Part shown: positions 20,613 through 33,402 of the stretch, piece after piece
Numbering within the stretch: the stretch's first letter is position 1
How the letters are laid out: each line of letters starts with the position of its first letter
Assembly: GCA_963210315.1 (NCBI GenBank)
Contig: OY723248.1
Span: 1,504,727-1,568,726 of the forward strand
DNA length: 64,000 nucleotides
Direction: 5' to 3'
Origin: Rhynchopus euleeides
Lineage: Eukaryota > Euglenozoa > Diplonemea > Diplonemida > Diplonemidae
Made by a program: the position numbers and the translations under genes
Notes under the pieces: generated by a model
Databases searched by the model: none
What the model saw: only the letters and a program-made list of their open reading frames with translations
Told to the model about the DNA's origin: nothing

Positions 20613-23358
20613 ATGGACGCCACGCTGGCCACCCTGTCCACGAGCCTGCCCAGCTTGTTCCCCGGGCAGTGGGAGGATGGGGCCAGCAGGGGGAGCCTGC
20701 AGTCGCAGGCTGTCCCTGTGGCGTCGAACCCGACGCTGGATGCGCTGCTGAGCAGGGCGCGTGATGCGACGGCGACAGCGGCAACGCAGATGCAGCCGCA
20801 GCAGCAGGCCTACCAGCAGCAGTCGCAGCCGTTGCAGCAGGTGTCCCAGCAGCCGCAGCAGTTGCGGCAGCAGCCCTCTGTCCTGCCTGCTGCCCCGCAG
20901 CAGCCGGCGATGGCACAGCAGCAGCAGCCGCTGGCCATGCCAAGCGCAGGGCCCCCGTCTGGGGTGTGGGCGCAGTCCTCTGTGCAGCCCGCGCAGCTGC
21001 AACAGCAGCAGCAGGCACAGCTGCAGCAGTTCCAGCAGCAGCAGGTGTATGCTGTGCCCTCGGCGACGTTCGACGGCCTGCAGCAGGCATACGCTCCCCC
21101 GGCGGCCGCCCCTTCTGCGACAGCGCAGTGGACGCAGCCCAGCCTGGCACCGGTGTCGGCAGCAGCGCCTGTGGCACCTGTGCCCGTTCCCGTGGCTGCG
21201 CCAGTGCCTGCGCCCAGCCCTGCAGAGGACCTGACGAACGAGTCGCTGATGCTTCAGCAGCACCTGGCACGGCAAACCGACGAGATGCAGCAGTACCTGC
21301 AGAACGAGATGACGAAGCTCAGCGCGGCTATCCGGCAGACAGCACAGGGCATCCACGACACGACAGGTGCGGGCAGGGGCGACACATCTCCCCTCTCCGC
21401 CTACGCCACAGCAGCCACCGCCGCGCCGCACCCCCCCGCCTCCGTGGCCTTCCCCACGCTGCCGTCTGCGCCTGCAGTGCCTGCATCCCCGACGCGCCAC
21501 CCGGGGCTGGGGTCACCGTCCCCCCTGACACCGTCGAACATGACACACGAGATCTCACGTCTGCGGGACCCTGCACCGGTGCACCCTCCTGCCGGTGCTA
21601 CGTTTGCCAACCCCACGAGCCTGCGGGCAACATCGCCCACCTTCGCGCACCCTGCCCCCTCTTCGTCATACACCACGCCACTCACGTTCCGCTCGCCGCA
21701 GGCGGTGCTGAGCATCGATGAGGCGCACAGGCGGCTGCAGAGCCCCGTGTGGGAGGCACCGCAGGGCGTGGTGCGTGCGTTGGCTCCTGCCATGGCGCAG
21801 CCCCAGCAGCAGCCGCAGGCACCCCCACCGGCACCGCCGCAGCAGCAAGCGCCTGTCCCGGAGGTACCGCAGCAGTCCCAGGTGGCGCAGATGCTGCAGG
21901 AGCCGGAGGCGCGTATCCAGAAGCAGCCGTCATTTGCGACGACAGCGACGACCAGCTTCCCGACAATTCACATGTTCGACAGCGTGGCATCGGGGTCGGT
22001 GCAGCAAAGCGACAACCCTGGCAGCGGGCCTCTGGCGATCGCACAGAAGGCAGCTCTGGCGCACTGCCCAGAAGACCAGACCCGGCTCGTGCTCAACCCG
22101 CCCTCTGCATCAGGGGCGTCAGGGTCGGATGTGCTGCTGGCCATGCAGGGGCAGATGCAGATGCAGGGGCAGGGACAGGGCGGCCAGGCCCCCGTGCCAC
22201 AGGAGTCACTGGCGTCCATCGCGGACAGCTTGAAGATGTCACTGGTATGTCCGCACACAGGGTTGGTTTGAGCGCAGGAAGCTGTGTCGGTGAAATTTCC
22301 ACACGGCACACCGCCACACGGCTGTGCAGAAACACTGGTGTGCCTCGTGTGTAAGACAGTGGAGACCACACCAAGAGCAAGTGCTGTGTGTGCTGCACCT
22401 TGGGATCCACCTCCACCACCCCCCTGCAGATGAACTCTTCGGATGCCGACAAGGCGATGGGGTTCGCACAGATGCTCTCCGCACTGGACACCGAGAGGCT
22501 GATCGACGTGGTGCACTCTGTGGTGCCACACATGCAGAGGAAGGAGGTCAGCCTCACATGGCGTGCCCTCATCTCACAGTACCAGGCTGCAGCAGCACAG
22601 GGCAACGCGGTGGCCTCGACAATCGGGCAGAGTGCCGCCATGTCGCCTTACTTGCTGGGGGGGAGCACGGCGGGGAGCTTCCCGCGCCACGGCTCTGCAG
22701 TGGACACACAGCCTGCAGGGTGCGACCAGGCTGCTGCTATGTTCTACGAGCTGGAGGATTCCCTCCCCCCAACCCCGAAGAGCAGCGTGAGGGACAGCGA
22801 GCTATCACGGAAGTTTGCGGCCAACGGCGTGGACACTGCTCTGGAAGAGGTGATGCAATTCATCGATAAGCGTATGTCGGCACCAGTTCTGTCTCTGTGT
22901 GTGGAATCGTCCGGCACACTTGGGGCTGCACTTAGAGGAGTACACAGTGGAGGGCCTTCACTCGGAAAATCATAACCGTGAGGAAAAGGTAGTCTGTGTC
23001 TCCAGTTCAAAAAATGGCACATTTGACAGTGGCACAGAGTGAAGGCACTCAGCATATTTCGATATTCGGATGACGGTGATAATGCCAGCACTTTTATCCC
23101 GGCACTGCATGTGCCGAGTCTCATGAGATAGGCATACCAGAGATCTTCACTCTTCCGCCGCGTGGCGAAGGCCTGCACTGTAGCGCTCCTCACGAATCTC
23201 CCCATCCACCTCCCACCCTCACAGCCCTCTCCCCACGCACGCTGCAGCGGATGGCGACTGTCAGGCAGAAGGCAGCAGGGATTGCAGGGGAGCAGCAGGG
23301 TGCGTCTGCAGCACAGGCCTTCTCCATCCCGTTCGACCCGATCCCCGGGATTCCCTGA
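20613..23358 (+). CDS. Glutamine/alanine/proline-rich protein, function unknown
   Basis: Three exons (20613-22244, 22430-22871, 23225-23358) give 735 residues; donors are GTATGT at both introns and acceptors CTGCAG and TCACAG. The second acceptor was chosen over a nearer CTGCAG because only it keeps the frame. Residues 60-150 are dominated by Gln runs (QQPQQLRQQ, LQQQQQAQLQQFQQQQ). The next 350 are Pro/Ala/Ser-rich and look disordered. A short helical segment (LMLQQHLARQTDEMQQYLQNEMTKL type, about residues 210-245) may be a coiled coil. Exon 2 encodes a more globular, helical region (SDADKAMGFAQMLSALDTERLIDVVHSVV) unlike any family I know. Such proteins often act as scaffolds in transcription or RNA granules, but that is inference only. 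Ends in TGA. Confidence 0.75.
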
Positions 23359-24860
23359 GTTGGTAGGGGTGAGATGGGGGCGTGGTGTGTGTGATCGTGG
23401 CGGTTTATTGTATTTCGTTTAAATTTGGACAGTTCGGCGCCATCCCAACCTGGGTAACCCCCCCTGCACATCCCTGCCGCAAAAAAATGAAGGGCCACGA
23501 GCGTATCTGCATTACCCCGGAAAAGGCACCTTACCGACCCCCCCCCCCCCCTACCACGAAATACGTCTCCTTCTCCCGTGGGGCCTCAGTCCAGGAAAAC
23601 CCACTGTGAGAGGTTGTAGATCCTGCTCTTTCAAAACATGCGGCGGGGTGGGGTGTGTGGGAAGGATGTCTCTCCTTCCACGTCAAAAGACCCCCACCCC
23701 ACCCCACGTGTCCCACGCAATTATTCCACCGGCCGGGTAGGGGACCTGTGGGGGCGGGAGACAGGGTGCTGACCGTCCCCAGGGTTCGGGGGGGGGGGGT
23801 CAGCGTCCTCTCCAAGAGTACACCACAGCTCTGCACTCTGAACCCGCGGGTGGCCCCCTTCCCTCCCCTTGCAAACACCCCCACCGGTGGGTCAGTTCTT
23901 CCTCCCTCCCATGTAGCCCCCGTGTATCGTTTGGCACTGCCCAGTCCCCTTGTGCCCTAGGTAGAGATGGATCGTAGACGTCCCAGCCCAATTGGGGTAT
24001 GTATCTTGTGGCTGTCTTGTGTCATGTTCCCTTTTTTTTTGCAATTATTTTCTCTTTTCATTTTGCGCACGCGGCTCTTCGTGGCGGGGAGGAGTGGCGT
24101 TCAGTTCTGATATAACCCGTGGCTCTGCACGCCACCCCCCCCCATATTCATCAAGGGTGAATGGGTTGCAAGTTGTGTGGAAGCGACAACGCTCTTCACA
24201 ACGCACCACAAAGCTCGTCGAGGAGGAGCGGCAGAACTGGGGGGGGGGGGTGGGTAGGCGAGGGGAGGGGGGTGATCCTATTTGGCCTCGCCTAGCAAGC
24301 TCGGCATTTTGTGTGAGGTTCTCGCCCCGCTGTGCTTTGTTACGAGACCAGAGTGTGGAGTCAGCAGTGCAGATCGCATCAGGAGCGCCCTGCGTCGGTG
24401 CGTCCTGCATTCCATCAGCAAAATGGGTGCCACCCGCTTGTGTGGTATTGCCGAGATGTGTGTTGGGGCATATCACCGGCACCCCATTGCCAAGAGTCTG
24501 TTCGATTGTCCATCAAGGGTTGACCTCAGCACGCCAGCAAGCCATCCGAACGATATTCTCCTACCCCCCATCCCCCTCGCAATCAGCAAGACGCCGTGCG
24601 TCTCCGCCTCAATGCCCTGGGTCTGATTATTGCTGCAACAGACCAGAGGCGAACTGCCATGTGTGCGCCCCCCCCGCCCCCCTCTTCCATTGTATGCCAT
24701 ATTCCAGTTGGCAGTTCTAAGGCTCGCACTGCCCCCTGCCCCCGCCCCCACCCCATTCCCCCATCTTTGATTTATTTGATGGCGCGGACAGCTTATTGAG
24801 GAAAGCCCACACCCCTTCCCACGATCTCCTCTCCACGCTAGGATCAGGGCGGCAGAACAC
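23359..24860. other. Intergenic with homopolymer runs
   Basis: No gene supported over 1.5 kb. C runs at about 23538-23552 and 24667-24685, G runs at about 23789-23799 and 24240-24250, and a T-rich patch at 24030-24060 are present. Confidence 0.45.
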
Positions 24861-26156
24861 ATGCCGCCCTCCGAAAAAGATGTGCGCGGTGGCATGTTCG
24901 TCGAAAACACCACGGTGAAGGAAACGGTTTCAGCCCCAGGCACGCGCGCTTCGAAGTCAGAGGCTCGATCCTCTATTGACCCGGAGGATATCGAAACAGA
25001 CTACTCCTCTGAGAAAGATCGTGTGCTCCAAGATGCCGTGCCAGAGATCTCCGCGAAGCGTGCCAAGCGTGCCACCCCGGCAACTGAGTCTACTGAGCTG
25101 GATGCACCGCCAGCGCCTCGGCTCGAGAACCCCTTTCGCATCCTTGCGATGTCTCAGAAAGAGCATCTTATCATGCAGAACGGGACCTGGGTAACCAAGG
25201 ATTCGAAAACTGACCTCGAAGGTGCCGGCCTCATCGACAAGGCGGAGGAGCCGCAGCGCGACACGCGGAAAGAGGTGTTTACAGGGTTCTCGGGGTCAGC
25301 GCCCCTCTCAGACGACCTGCTGAGGGATATGGGTGCCGAGCCACTGCAGCAGCGGTCAGGCCCTGCGCCGAGCCCATCAGGCGCTGTGCCCGAGAGGCCT
25401 CCACAGCCGCTGAGTCAGAATTTGTCAAAGGCAAAGCCGGGTGAGTCGATAGAATACAACGGCCGTGTGGTGGAGGTGAAGCCGGATGTGTACGACTTGG
25501 TGAACAAGAAGAAGGAGATGCACAACTGGTGGGCCGAGAAGATGAAGGAGGTTCCCGGTGGCAAAACGGCGGGTGGTGTTTTGGGGTACACCCCCAACAA
25601 ACGTGACCCGTATATCGACGATGAGATGATGATGCGGCAGTACGGCCCTGCGCACCGCCCGCAGAATCCCGAACAATGGCGTATTCACCAATCCTGGGAA
25701 CACAGACGGAAATACCTCCCAACCAGCCCCCAAGTGCCACGGTGGTACCGCTATTCCCGTCGTGGTTTTCGCCTCGGGTTTCTGTATGTGTTTGTCGGCG
25801 CTCCGTTTGCAGCAGTGTATCTCAACTCAGCACAAATGGACACCAGCTGGCACTACACAAAGGTGTCGGATTTTTCCAACCAAAACGACAGGTATGTTTC
25901 GAAGCTTCCATTCCCACCCCGTTTTTTTTAAAAGGCCCCGTCTTTACTAGCCACGAGCAGCAAGCGAATCCGGGTGTGAACGGCACATACCGCACCGAGA
26001 GGTTGGTGCTTCGTGGAGGTCCCACCAAGCGAAGCTCGATGAGAGCTCCACTGTCTCCCCCACACCCCCACACCACACACACACCATGCAACCCCTTTGT
26101 TCTGCAGATTTTACGACGGAACACGATCGTCACGGGCTTCGACCGCATGGGATTAG
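24861..26156 (+). CDS. Single-pass membrane protein, function unknown
   Basis: Exon 1 at 24861-25891 and a short exon 2 at 26108-26156 (donor GTATGT, acceptor CTGCAG) give 359 residues. The N-terminal 200 residues are charged and look disordered. From about residue 200 on, the sequence is conserved-looking: GRVVEVKPDVYDLVNKKKEMHNWWAEKM, a tyrosine/proline-rich stretch and a Trp/Arg-rich run (WRIHQSWEHRRKYL, RWYRYSRRGFR). One membrane segment follows near residue 313 (LGFLYVFVGAPFAAVYL). A basic patch before a single C-terminal membrane span is common in small organelle-membrane subunits, for example of mitochondria, but no family is recognised. The stop is TAG, and the short exon 2 is the least certain part; an intron-retained reading would end at 25931 (TAA). 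Confidence 0.6.
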
Positions 26157-26758
26157 CGACAGCCTGCATGGAAAGCCCATCCCCCAACCGGGGCAACGGG
26201 CAACGGGTGATGCCAGGCCTGCCCCCCCCTGTTCCTGGGGATGGGGTGGGGGTCGGAGAGTGTGCGGGGGTGGGTGGGGGGTGGGGGGTGGGACGGCTGC
26301 TGCTCCTGCAGGGGTCTGCGAACAGCGGCCCATCCCCACCACCCCACGCCTCTCATCCCTCCCCCCACGCCCCCCCCCCCTCCTCACCGGGGGACAAACT
26401 GGGCCACGCGATCATCCAGAACAGAGGGTTTATGCCCACTTATCCGTGGCTTTAGACAAAAAAATGCAACGGCGCGAGAGTCGTTAACACTCCACCCCCT
26501 TCCCCCTCACTCTGGCTCACTCTTGATGTGCTCTCCACCGTCACATTTACGTATTCATTTGTTTTGTTCAGTGTCGCACCTAGCACAACTCTGGCGCAGT
26601 CGTGCGGGGGAAGGGGAGGTCGGGCTTGTTTGGCGCACTGCCTGGCAGGTGTTGCCCCTCTACAGGTTTCCCTCAGGGTTTGCTCCTCTCGATCTCCATC
26701 TCCACTACCCTTCCCCCCCCTCCAGGGTGCGGCGCCCAGGCTGCATGTGGGCTGCCCT
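26157..26758. other. Intergenic, G/C-rich
   Basis: No gene seen. A G-rich stretch lies at 26235-26290 and C-rich DNA at 26340-26390. The next gene's frame is open back to 26528, but a CTCCAG acceptor at about 26725 suggests an upstream non-coding exon. Confidence 0.4.
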
Positions 26759-28584
26759 ATGCGTATGTCACGGCAGAAACAGCTGCGGAATGCCCGGAGG
26801 CTGATTGTGTTCCTCACGGTGTTGCTGCTGCTGCTCGTGGCTGCGGGGCTGCACCTCCATTTCGCACGCACGCTGCGCTTCACCAGGGGGGAGGTGACAC
26901 AGCCGGTTCGCGGCAGCGTTGCTGCCACGCCCCGCCCCACACTGCCTGCCAGGCTGGCACCGGCAGTATCGGCGGCACCGCTTTACACCCCACACCCCGA
27001 CCTGCTGAACCGCACGCGCGGAGCGACCCCAAGCATTGTGACGTGCATCAATGTGACGACCTCCGTTCCGAGCGAAACCGATTTGGCGCAGGATTTGCCC
27101 AACCAGGGCCGCAGCGTCGAGCAGCTGATTGACGAGGCAAAAGCCGCGCGACTGCGTGAAGGCGACGAGGGCCCTGTCGTGGTGCTGACCTACCAGGCCT
27201 GCCACGGGGCTCTGAGCCAACACTACGGCCACCTCAGCGCCATGGTTGTGGCAAAGCAGGTCCGGGCAGATGTGGTGGTGCTGCCACACGCGCGCACCCG
27301 CCAGACCTACGCCAGCCGCAACCTCCTGGGAGACCAGGATGCCAACCACACCAACGCCTGGCGGGAGATCCACCTGTCCTCCATCTACAGGACAGCCTCC
27401 TTCGAGTCCTACCTCAACGCGCCTCTCGAGCCTCTGGGGCGGTACGGCGTGGAGCGAGCCATCCCACGCCCCAGGCGCGTGTGGGCGAAGGCAATGCCGG
27501 CACCCCCCGGGAATGTGTCGCTGCCGACGAAGTATGCGGGGTTTGCAAGCCACCACCACACCAACCTGCATGCGAAGCTGGGCGTCGCGGCGAACCTCCC
27601 ACACATCGGCGTGGTGTACAAACGGAGGCGGCCCTCCTGGATGTGGCGGAAGATCATCGAGAAGAAGGTGGCGCGCTACCCCCAGGCGCGTGCCGTGCTG
27701 GTGGATCTGGGATGCACGGACATCATGGTAGGGGCCAATCCGAAGTTCAACGCCACCACAGAGGACCTCGTGGAGCTGGGAAAGGCAAATTCGGCGCTGC
27801 AGATGGCTGGCTATCTGGCTGACGCAGGGCGTGATGCGGCGGAGCAGATGAAGCGCATCGCACCGCATGGTGTGTACACAGGGCTCCACCTCCGCCTCGA
27901 GCGCGACATGTTCGCCGACAAGTCAGCCAAGCGGTGGGCCAAGGCCTACGAGCGGGCAAAGTCGCAGTTCCTCAACCGCCTCCCATATCCTCTTCTGATG
28001 GCATCGGGCATCTTTGAGTACCAGCAGCAGGATGAGATGTGGCGGATGCTGAGTGGGTACTACAACACCCATGAACTCTACCACGTGTGCCTGTCGGAAA
28101 CGCTTCCCAACGACGTGAGGCCGTGGGTGGACTACCTTGCTCTGAAGGAGGGTGCCTACTTCCAGGGGCATGAGTATTCTGTGCTGTCGTGGCTTGTCGT
28201 GCAGCAGCGCACCCTCGACGGGAAGGAGCTCAACACATCGTCGCTCATCAGGAAGGCCAACCTTGGGCACATGCCTCCAAAGTGCTGCGAGGGGGATCGG
28301 TGCCTCGTCACGGTGTGCGCTGACGGGCATGGCAGTAGCATCGACGTGATGCCCACTGTCACTGAGGTATGTTCGCCTCCTTCTGTTGTTGCCGTGATGT
28401 GCTGCGCCACGTGCCAATCCGGGGTGGGAGGGTGCTGCGCGCAGCGCCCTGGGTTTCAAATATGCGTAGTAAGCGGGCCAGGCTCGGGCACGGAGTGTCT
28501 TGTCCCAAACATGTGGTTACCACCCCACCACCCACGTACGCACAGGATCCTTTTGCCAATCCGCCGATCGTGTCCTCGGCGTGA
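26759..28584 (+). CDS. Type II Golgi membrane protein, O-fucosyltransferase-like
   Basis: Exons 26759-28366 and 28546-28584 (donor GTATGT, acceptor CGCACAG) give 548 residues. A short basic N-terminus (MRMSRQKQLRNARR) is followed by one membrane anchor at about residues 13-33 (LIVFLTVLLLLLVAAG). A proline-rich stem and a lumenal catalytic region come next. This type II layout is typical of Golgi glycosyltransferases. Residues 375-384 read GLHLRLERDM, matching the conserved H-x-R-x-E-x-D-M segment of the GDP-fucose O-fucosyltransferase superfamily. About 100 residues later DYLALKEGAYFQGHEYSVLSWLVVQQR resembles the family's C-terminal acceptor-side motif. The donor is therefore likely GDP-fucose; the acceptor is unknown. 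Possible N-glycosylation sites are present in the stem. The final 12 residues come from the tiny second exon. Ends in TGA. Confidence 0.75.
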
Positions 28585-29226
28585 TGATGACGCGAGGTGG
28601 GCTCGGGAGGGGGTGGGACGGGCTTCGCAAAGGCCTCTGCTCCCGGCTGTGCGTTGCCCGGCCTCTCCCGGTCTCAGAATGCATCTCTGGAATAGGCGTG
28701 CGTCTCTTGCGGGCTGAGTGTTGTGCCTGTTGTTTCTTGCGGCAAATCAAGTGTATTTTACAAAGATGTTGACAGATGAGAAGGCGCCTTCCGGCGGCAA
28801 CGTGTGCGTAGGCCACAATTGGTTGTCTGCCGTTGTTTTTTCTGGCCTCCTTTTTACCCTCACACGAACACAGGCGTGTCCGTGATACCTCTGGCTTCCA
28901 AATATGTTTGTTGTCGTCAAAATATACTTCGCCGTCAGGCAGCAATATCAGCCCGGGGGTGGCGGTCTGCACCGCCAACCTACCGTGAAAAACACCGTGG
29001 CAGGCATGGTGTGTGCACAACACAAAGCGATCCGACATACCAAAATCACGCCTTTCCTGCCCTCGACCCACGCCTGTCGGCGTCGTATATCATGTGCGGG
29101 ACTAGGGGCCTGCGGGTTGTACACCAGCGTGGCCGCAGGTTGCCCTCGAAGGGCTGTCTGGTTCTGCTGTTGAGATGCTCTCGTGCCACCCAACCTATGC
29201 CACCACATCCTGCCAGAGGCTACACC
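28585..29226. other. Intergenic
   Basis: No gene supported. Composition is closer to 50% GC than the flanking genes. The promoter of the aminopeptidase gene should lie at its right end; no recognisable motif. Confidence 0.4.
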
Positions 29227-31988
29227 ATGGCGGCTGCAGGGTCATACAGCGGGGGCACCCCGTCCGATGAGCGTTTTGTGCTGCCGACACGCATCGTGCC
29301 TGTGGTATGATCTGCATTGCAGTGCTGTGATGTGACGTGCTGTGCTGTGCTGTGTTCCACACCACCTCTGGCTGCAGAACTACAAGCTGCGCATCGTGCC
29401 TGATGCCACGACCTTCACCTTCAAGGGGGAGGTGGAGATCGCGGTCGAGGTGCGTGAGGAGACGGATGAGCTTGCGGTGAACGCTGTGGACCTGGTGGTC
29501 GACAGCGTGCACATCACCCGGGGCGATGTGAAGGTATGTGTGTCAGGCGCAAGTGTTCTGCACACACGCCACCCAGATCGACATCCCCGGGAGCGCTGTG
29601 GAGGTGCACCCGAAGGACGAACGCGTGTTCATGCGTCTGCCGCAGAAGCTGGGGAAGGGGTCGGGGACCATCCGGTTTGTGTACAGCGGGACCATCAACG
29701 AGATGAACAAGGGTTTCTACCAGGCGAAGTACGCCGTCACCGGGGCGGACGGGAAGGTGGAGCAGAAGGTGCTGATGACGACGCAGTTTGAAGCACCTGA
29801 TGCGCGCTACGCTCTGCCGAGCTGGGATGAGCCTATCCACAAGGCAACGTTCGACGTGTCGATAGTCGTGGACAAGCACCTGACGGTGCTGACGAACGCA
29901 CTCGAGTTGTCGACGGAGGAGACAGGGGATGGGAAGAAGCTCGTGACGTTTGAGAAGTCCCCGAAGATGTCGACGTACCTGGTGGCCTTCTGCATTGGGG
30001 AGCTGGAGTATGTGGAGCGTGTGGTGAAGAAGGTGAACAGCGGTGAGACGACACGGGTGCGTGTGTACACGACACAGGGCGGGGGGAAGAAGGACCGCAC
30101 GAGCCTTGCCCTGGACATCGCGTGTGAGTCGCTTGCGCTGTACGAAGAGTTCTTCCAGCTTGACTACGTCCTGCCGAAGCTGGACCTGATCGGCATCCCC
30201 GACTTCGCTGCAGGTGCGATGGAGAACTGGGGCCTTGTGACCTTCCGTGAGACCGTGCTGCTGTCAGACGAACAGAGCAGCTTCCGCACAAAGCTGTTCG
30301 TCGCACTTGTTGTCGCGCACGAGCTGGCACACAAGTGGTTCGGGAACCTCGTGACGATGGTGTGGTGGAAGGAGCTGTGGCTGAACGAGAGCTTCGCAAC
30401 CTTCATGGAGTTCCACGCCGTGGACGTGCTGCGGCCTGAGTGGCAGGCGTGGTCCACCTTCGTGGCTGAGGACTACAACCATGCACTGAAGCTGGACGCA
30501 CTGCAGTCGTCGCACCCTGTGGAGGTGGACGTGCGTGTGGCACGCGAGATCGGGGAGATCTTCGACGGGATCTCCTACTCGAAGGGGTGCTCGCTGATGC
30601 GCATGTGTGCCTCGTGGATCGGGATGGACAACTTCCGGGCTGCGATGCGTACGTACGTGGCACGGTTCCAGTACTCCAACGCGACGACGGCAGACCTGTG
30701 GCACCACCTGGAGGAGGCGTCGAAGATGCCCGTCACATCTGTGATGCGTCAGTGGACCAGCAAGCAGGGGTACCCTGTGCTGCACGTGCGGCGTGAGGGA
30801 GGCAAGATCAAGGTGCGGCAGGCGCGCTTCCTGTCGACCGGTAAGCCATCGGAGGAGACGCTGTGGCAGATCCCGGTCAGCTTCGGGACGCCGCAGGGGC
30901 AGGAGATGGTGCTGCTGGAGGGGCAGGAGTCGGAGGTGGCAGTGCCTGCAGATGCGGAGTGGGTGAAGGTGAACTTCGGGCAGACGGCGTTGGTGCGTGT
31001 GGCCTACAGCGACGACATGCTGGCGGTGCTGAGTAAGGCAATGGAGGAGGGGCGCCTGTCCAACGTGGATACGACGGGGCTGATCAACGACGTGGCAGCG
31101 CTGTCCGAGGCAGGGCTCGTCCCGGCAACGCAGGTGCTGCGCATCGCGGCCTGTGCGGCACACACGGAGGACCTGACGGTGATGACGGCCCTGATGTCCG
31201 CCCTGGGCGTGGTGCAGCACATCCTGCGCGACTCGGACGAGGCCACTGCCCTGAGCAACCAGTTCTTCGTGAAGCACTTCGCGCAGCTGGGTGAGCGCCT
31301 CGGATGGGAGCACCGTGCGGAGGACGACTCACGCACACGCCAGCTGCGCGGGATGGTGCTGAGCCGCCTGGCGGGGTGCAAGCATGGCCCGAGTCTGGCC
31401 GAGGCACAGCGCCGCTTCGCCAAGTACATGGAGACGAAGGACGAGGCGGTGCTGCCCTCCGACCTGCGCGGCGGTGTGTACAGCGCTGTGGTCAAGGCGG
31501 ACACTACGGCTGCATCGTGGGAAAAGCTGGCCCAGGTGCACGAGGCCCACGACACGGAGGCCTCAGAGGTGTCGCGGTGTTGTGTTGCCATGAGTGTGTC
31601 GCGCGACGAAGAGATTATCAAGCGCACACTGGCATACTCGTTCAACAAGGACAAGACGCGCATCCAGAACATCGCGATCTTCATGCGCTCCCTGGGGGCG
31701 AACGCTAAAGCCTCCGACGCACACTTCGAGTTCCTGTCGTCCCACTTCAAGGAGGCGCTGGAGCGCCTTCCAGAGATGTCGCTGACAAGCGTCATGGGCT
31801 CCCTGCAGCACCCTGTGCGCGAGGAGCAGGCGGTGCGTCTCGAGAAGTGGTGGGCCACCGTCGACGAGGCCGACAGGAAGAGCACCGACATGGCTGTGCG
31901 CCAGGCTATCGAGAGCATCCGCATCGCTTCCGCCTTCAGGGAGCGCGACTTCGACCGCGTCGTGGAGTACCTGAAGTCCGCCCTGTGA
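29227..31988 (+). CDS. M1-family zinc aminopeptidase (puromycin-sensitive type)
   Basis: Exons 29227-29304, 29378-29533 and 29577-31988 give 881 residues, the usual size for cytosolic puromycin-sensitive aminopeptidases. Donors are GTATGA and GTATGT; acceptors are CTGCAG and ACCCAG; the introns are only 73 and 43 bp. The exopeptidase motif GAMENWG starts at residue 291. The zinc site HELAH (H326, E327, H330) is followed 18 residues later by E349 in WLNES, which is the complete gluzincin signature. N-terminal beta domain landmarks (LPTRIVPVNYKLRI, DARYALPSWDEP) and the helical C-terminal domain (to EYLKSAL) are intact. The enzyme removes single N-terminal residues from peptides in the cytosol. 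No signal peptide or membrane anchor is present. Strong GC3 bias. Ends in TGA. Confidence 0.96.
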
Positions 31989-33402
31989 CCCTGCCGCCAG
32001 TGACATGCATGTGTGGCAGCTGTTGCCGACGTCTCTAATCCCATTGACCCCCTTCGCAGTCTGCCGATTTGAATGCCCTCCCGCCCTGTGCTGCTTGGCT
32101 CTTGTGACCCCCGCTTCATGGGCGGGCGGTGAACAAGGAGAGGCCCATGCCGGTTACCTGCCACATTACGTTTTCTTGTAAACTGATGTGGACGGTATCA
32201 TTGCTGCCCCTCCTCCCACACCCCTCTCTGAGACATTGCATTTCTTCCCTCATTTTACCCACAGCAGGGCCTTCCTGTTTCAGTGTCGAAGAAGATACGG
32301 AACCAGCGCGTTGGGGCTACAAAGACGACAACCACAGCAAAGGCTGTGGATGCCTTTTTGTTGTTTGCCCTGGATTTGGCGTAACAACGACAGCCCTGTC
32401 TTATTTAAAACCGTGTGCCAATGTTATGGACGCCTGCCAGAACCTTCGGCTTACCTCTCTGGTGGTGTTGCAATTCTGACGTGCAAGGTTGAGATTGCAC
32501 TGAACATGAGGAATAACACGAGATCTCTTCGAGATCGTAAGGCAACTGGTGAGCTTTGGGCCTTGCTAGATGTTTGTGCTATTTTTTCACAACGTTATGT
32601 GGTAGGCATCGCCTCTAATTGGTTTTCACACACTCCGGCGGGGGGTGTGCTATTTTTGAGCTGTTTTTGTGAGCTGTGTTCACACCGTAGGAAACTGTGC
32701 CAATGCGCATCCTTGCTAATCCGTATCCCCGCGTGGCAAAGGCGCGGGGCGGGGGGGGGGGGGGGCGGTGGGAGTTCTGCAAATTCTTCAGATTTTGCAC
32801 CACGCGCAGTTTTCCTCGATTCAACCAAGCGTGCCCCGTGTGAAATTTCGCCCCACTCTTCCCGAGTGAGATGTGTCAAAGGGGGGTGGTTGGGGTTTCC
32901 GTGGTCAGCGCAATATTTGTCCTACCAAACAAGCTTGCTTGTCACAACGAAAAGAGTGCGAGAGCCCTTGGTGCATGCAGTGTGTCTTGATACAACAATA
33001 CAGAACCACCAAGCTACCCCGGATGGGCTGTCGAACCCAGATGGGAAACGTTTCATAAAAGCGAAAGGTGCATGATTTTTTTTACCCAATTCTTGATTTT
33101 CAGCATCTTTACTAACCTGGTGACGCACTACACTGTCAGTGGCAGTCCAGTCTGGCGTAATGAAAGACAATGGTAAGACAAACGCCGAAGAAAAAGGAAG
33201 GCGTTGCCTAGACCTGGCCAAGCTACGGCATGCTGCCAAGAAAATTTTAAAATAAAACCGGACACAGATGGAGCCGGGCCAGCCCCGTTTGTCATTTGTC
33301 GAGGCCCAGAAGAAGACCTCCCAGAAGAAACCAGAGAATTCAAAGCACAGCAGCACAGCACACAATGTGCGTCTGTTGCCCGAATCGCAGCCCCCCCCCC
33401 CC
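31989..33402. other. Long intergenic stretch, lower GC
   Basis: No gene supported. An open frame of 295 codons (32188-33075) has no domain, crosses a poly-G run at 32749-32766 and has composition unlike local genes, so it is not called. C run at 33391-33402 marks the left flank of element C. Confidence 0.45.

Noticed and set aside
32188-33075. A 295-codon frame between the aminopeptidase and element C
   Set aside because: It crosses a poly-G run, has no domain and lacks the local GC3 bias.
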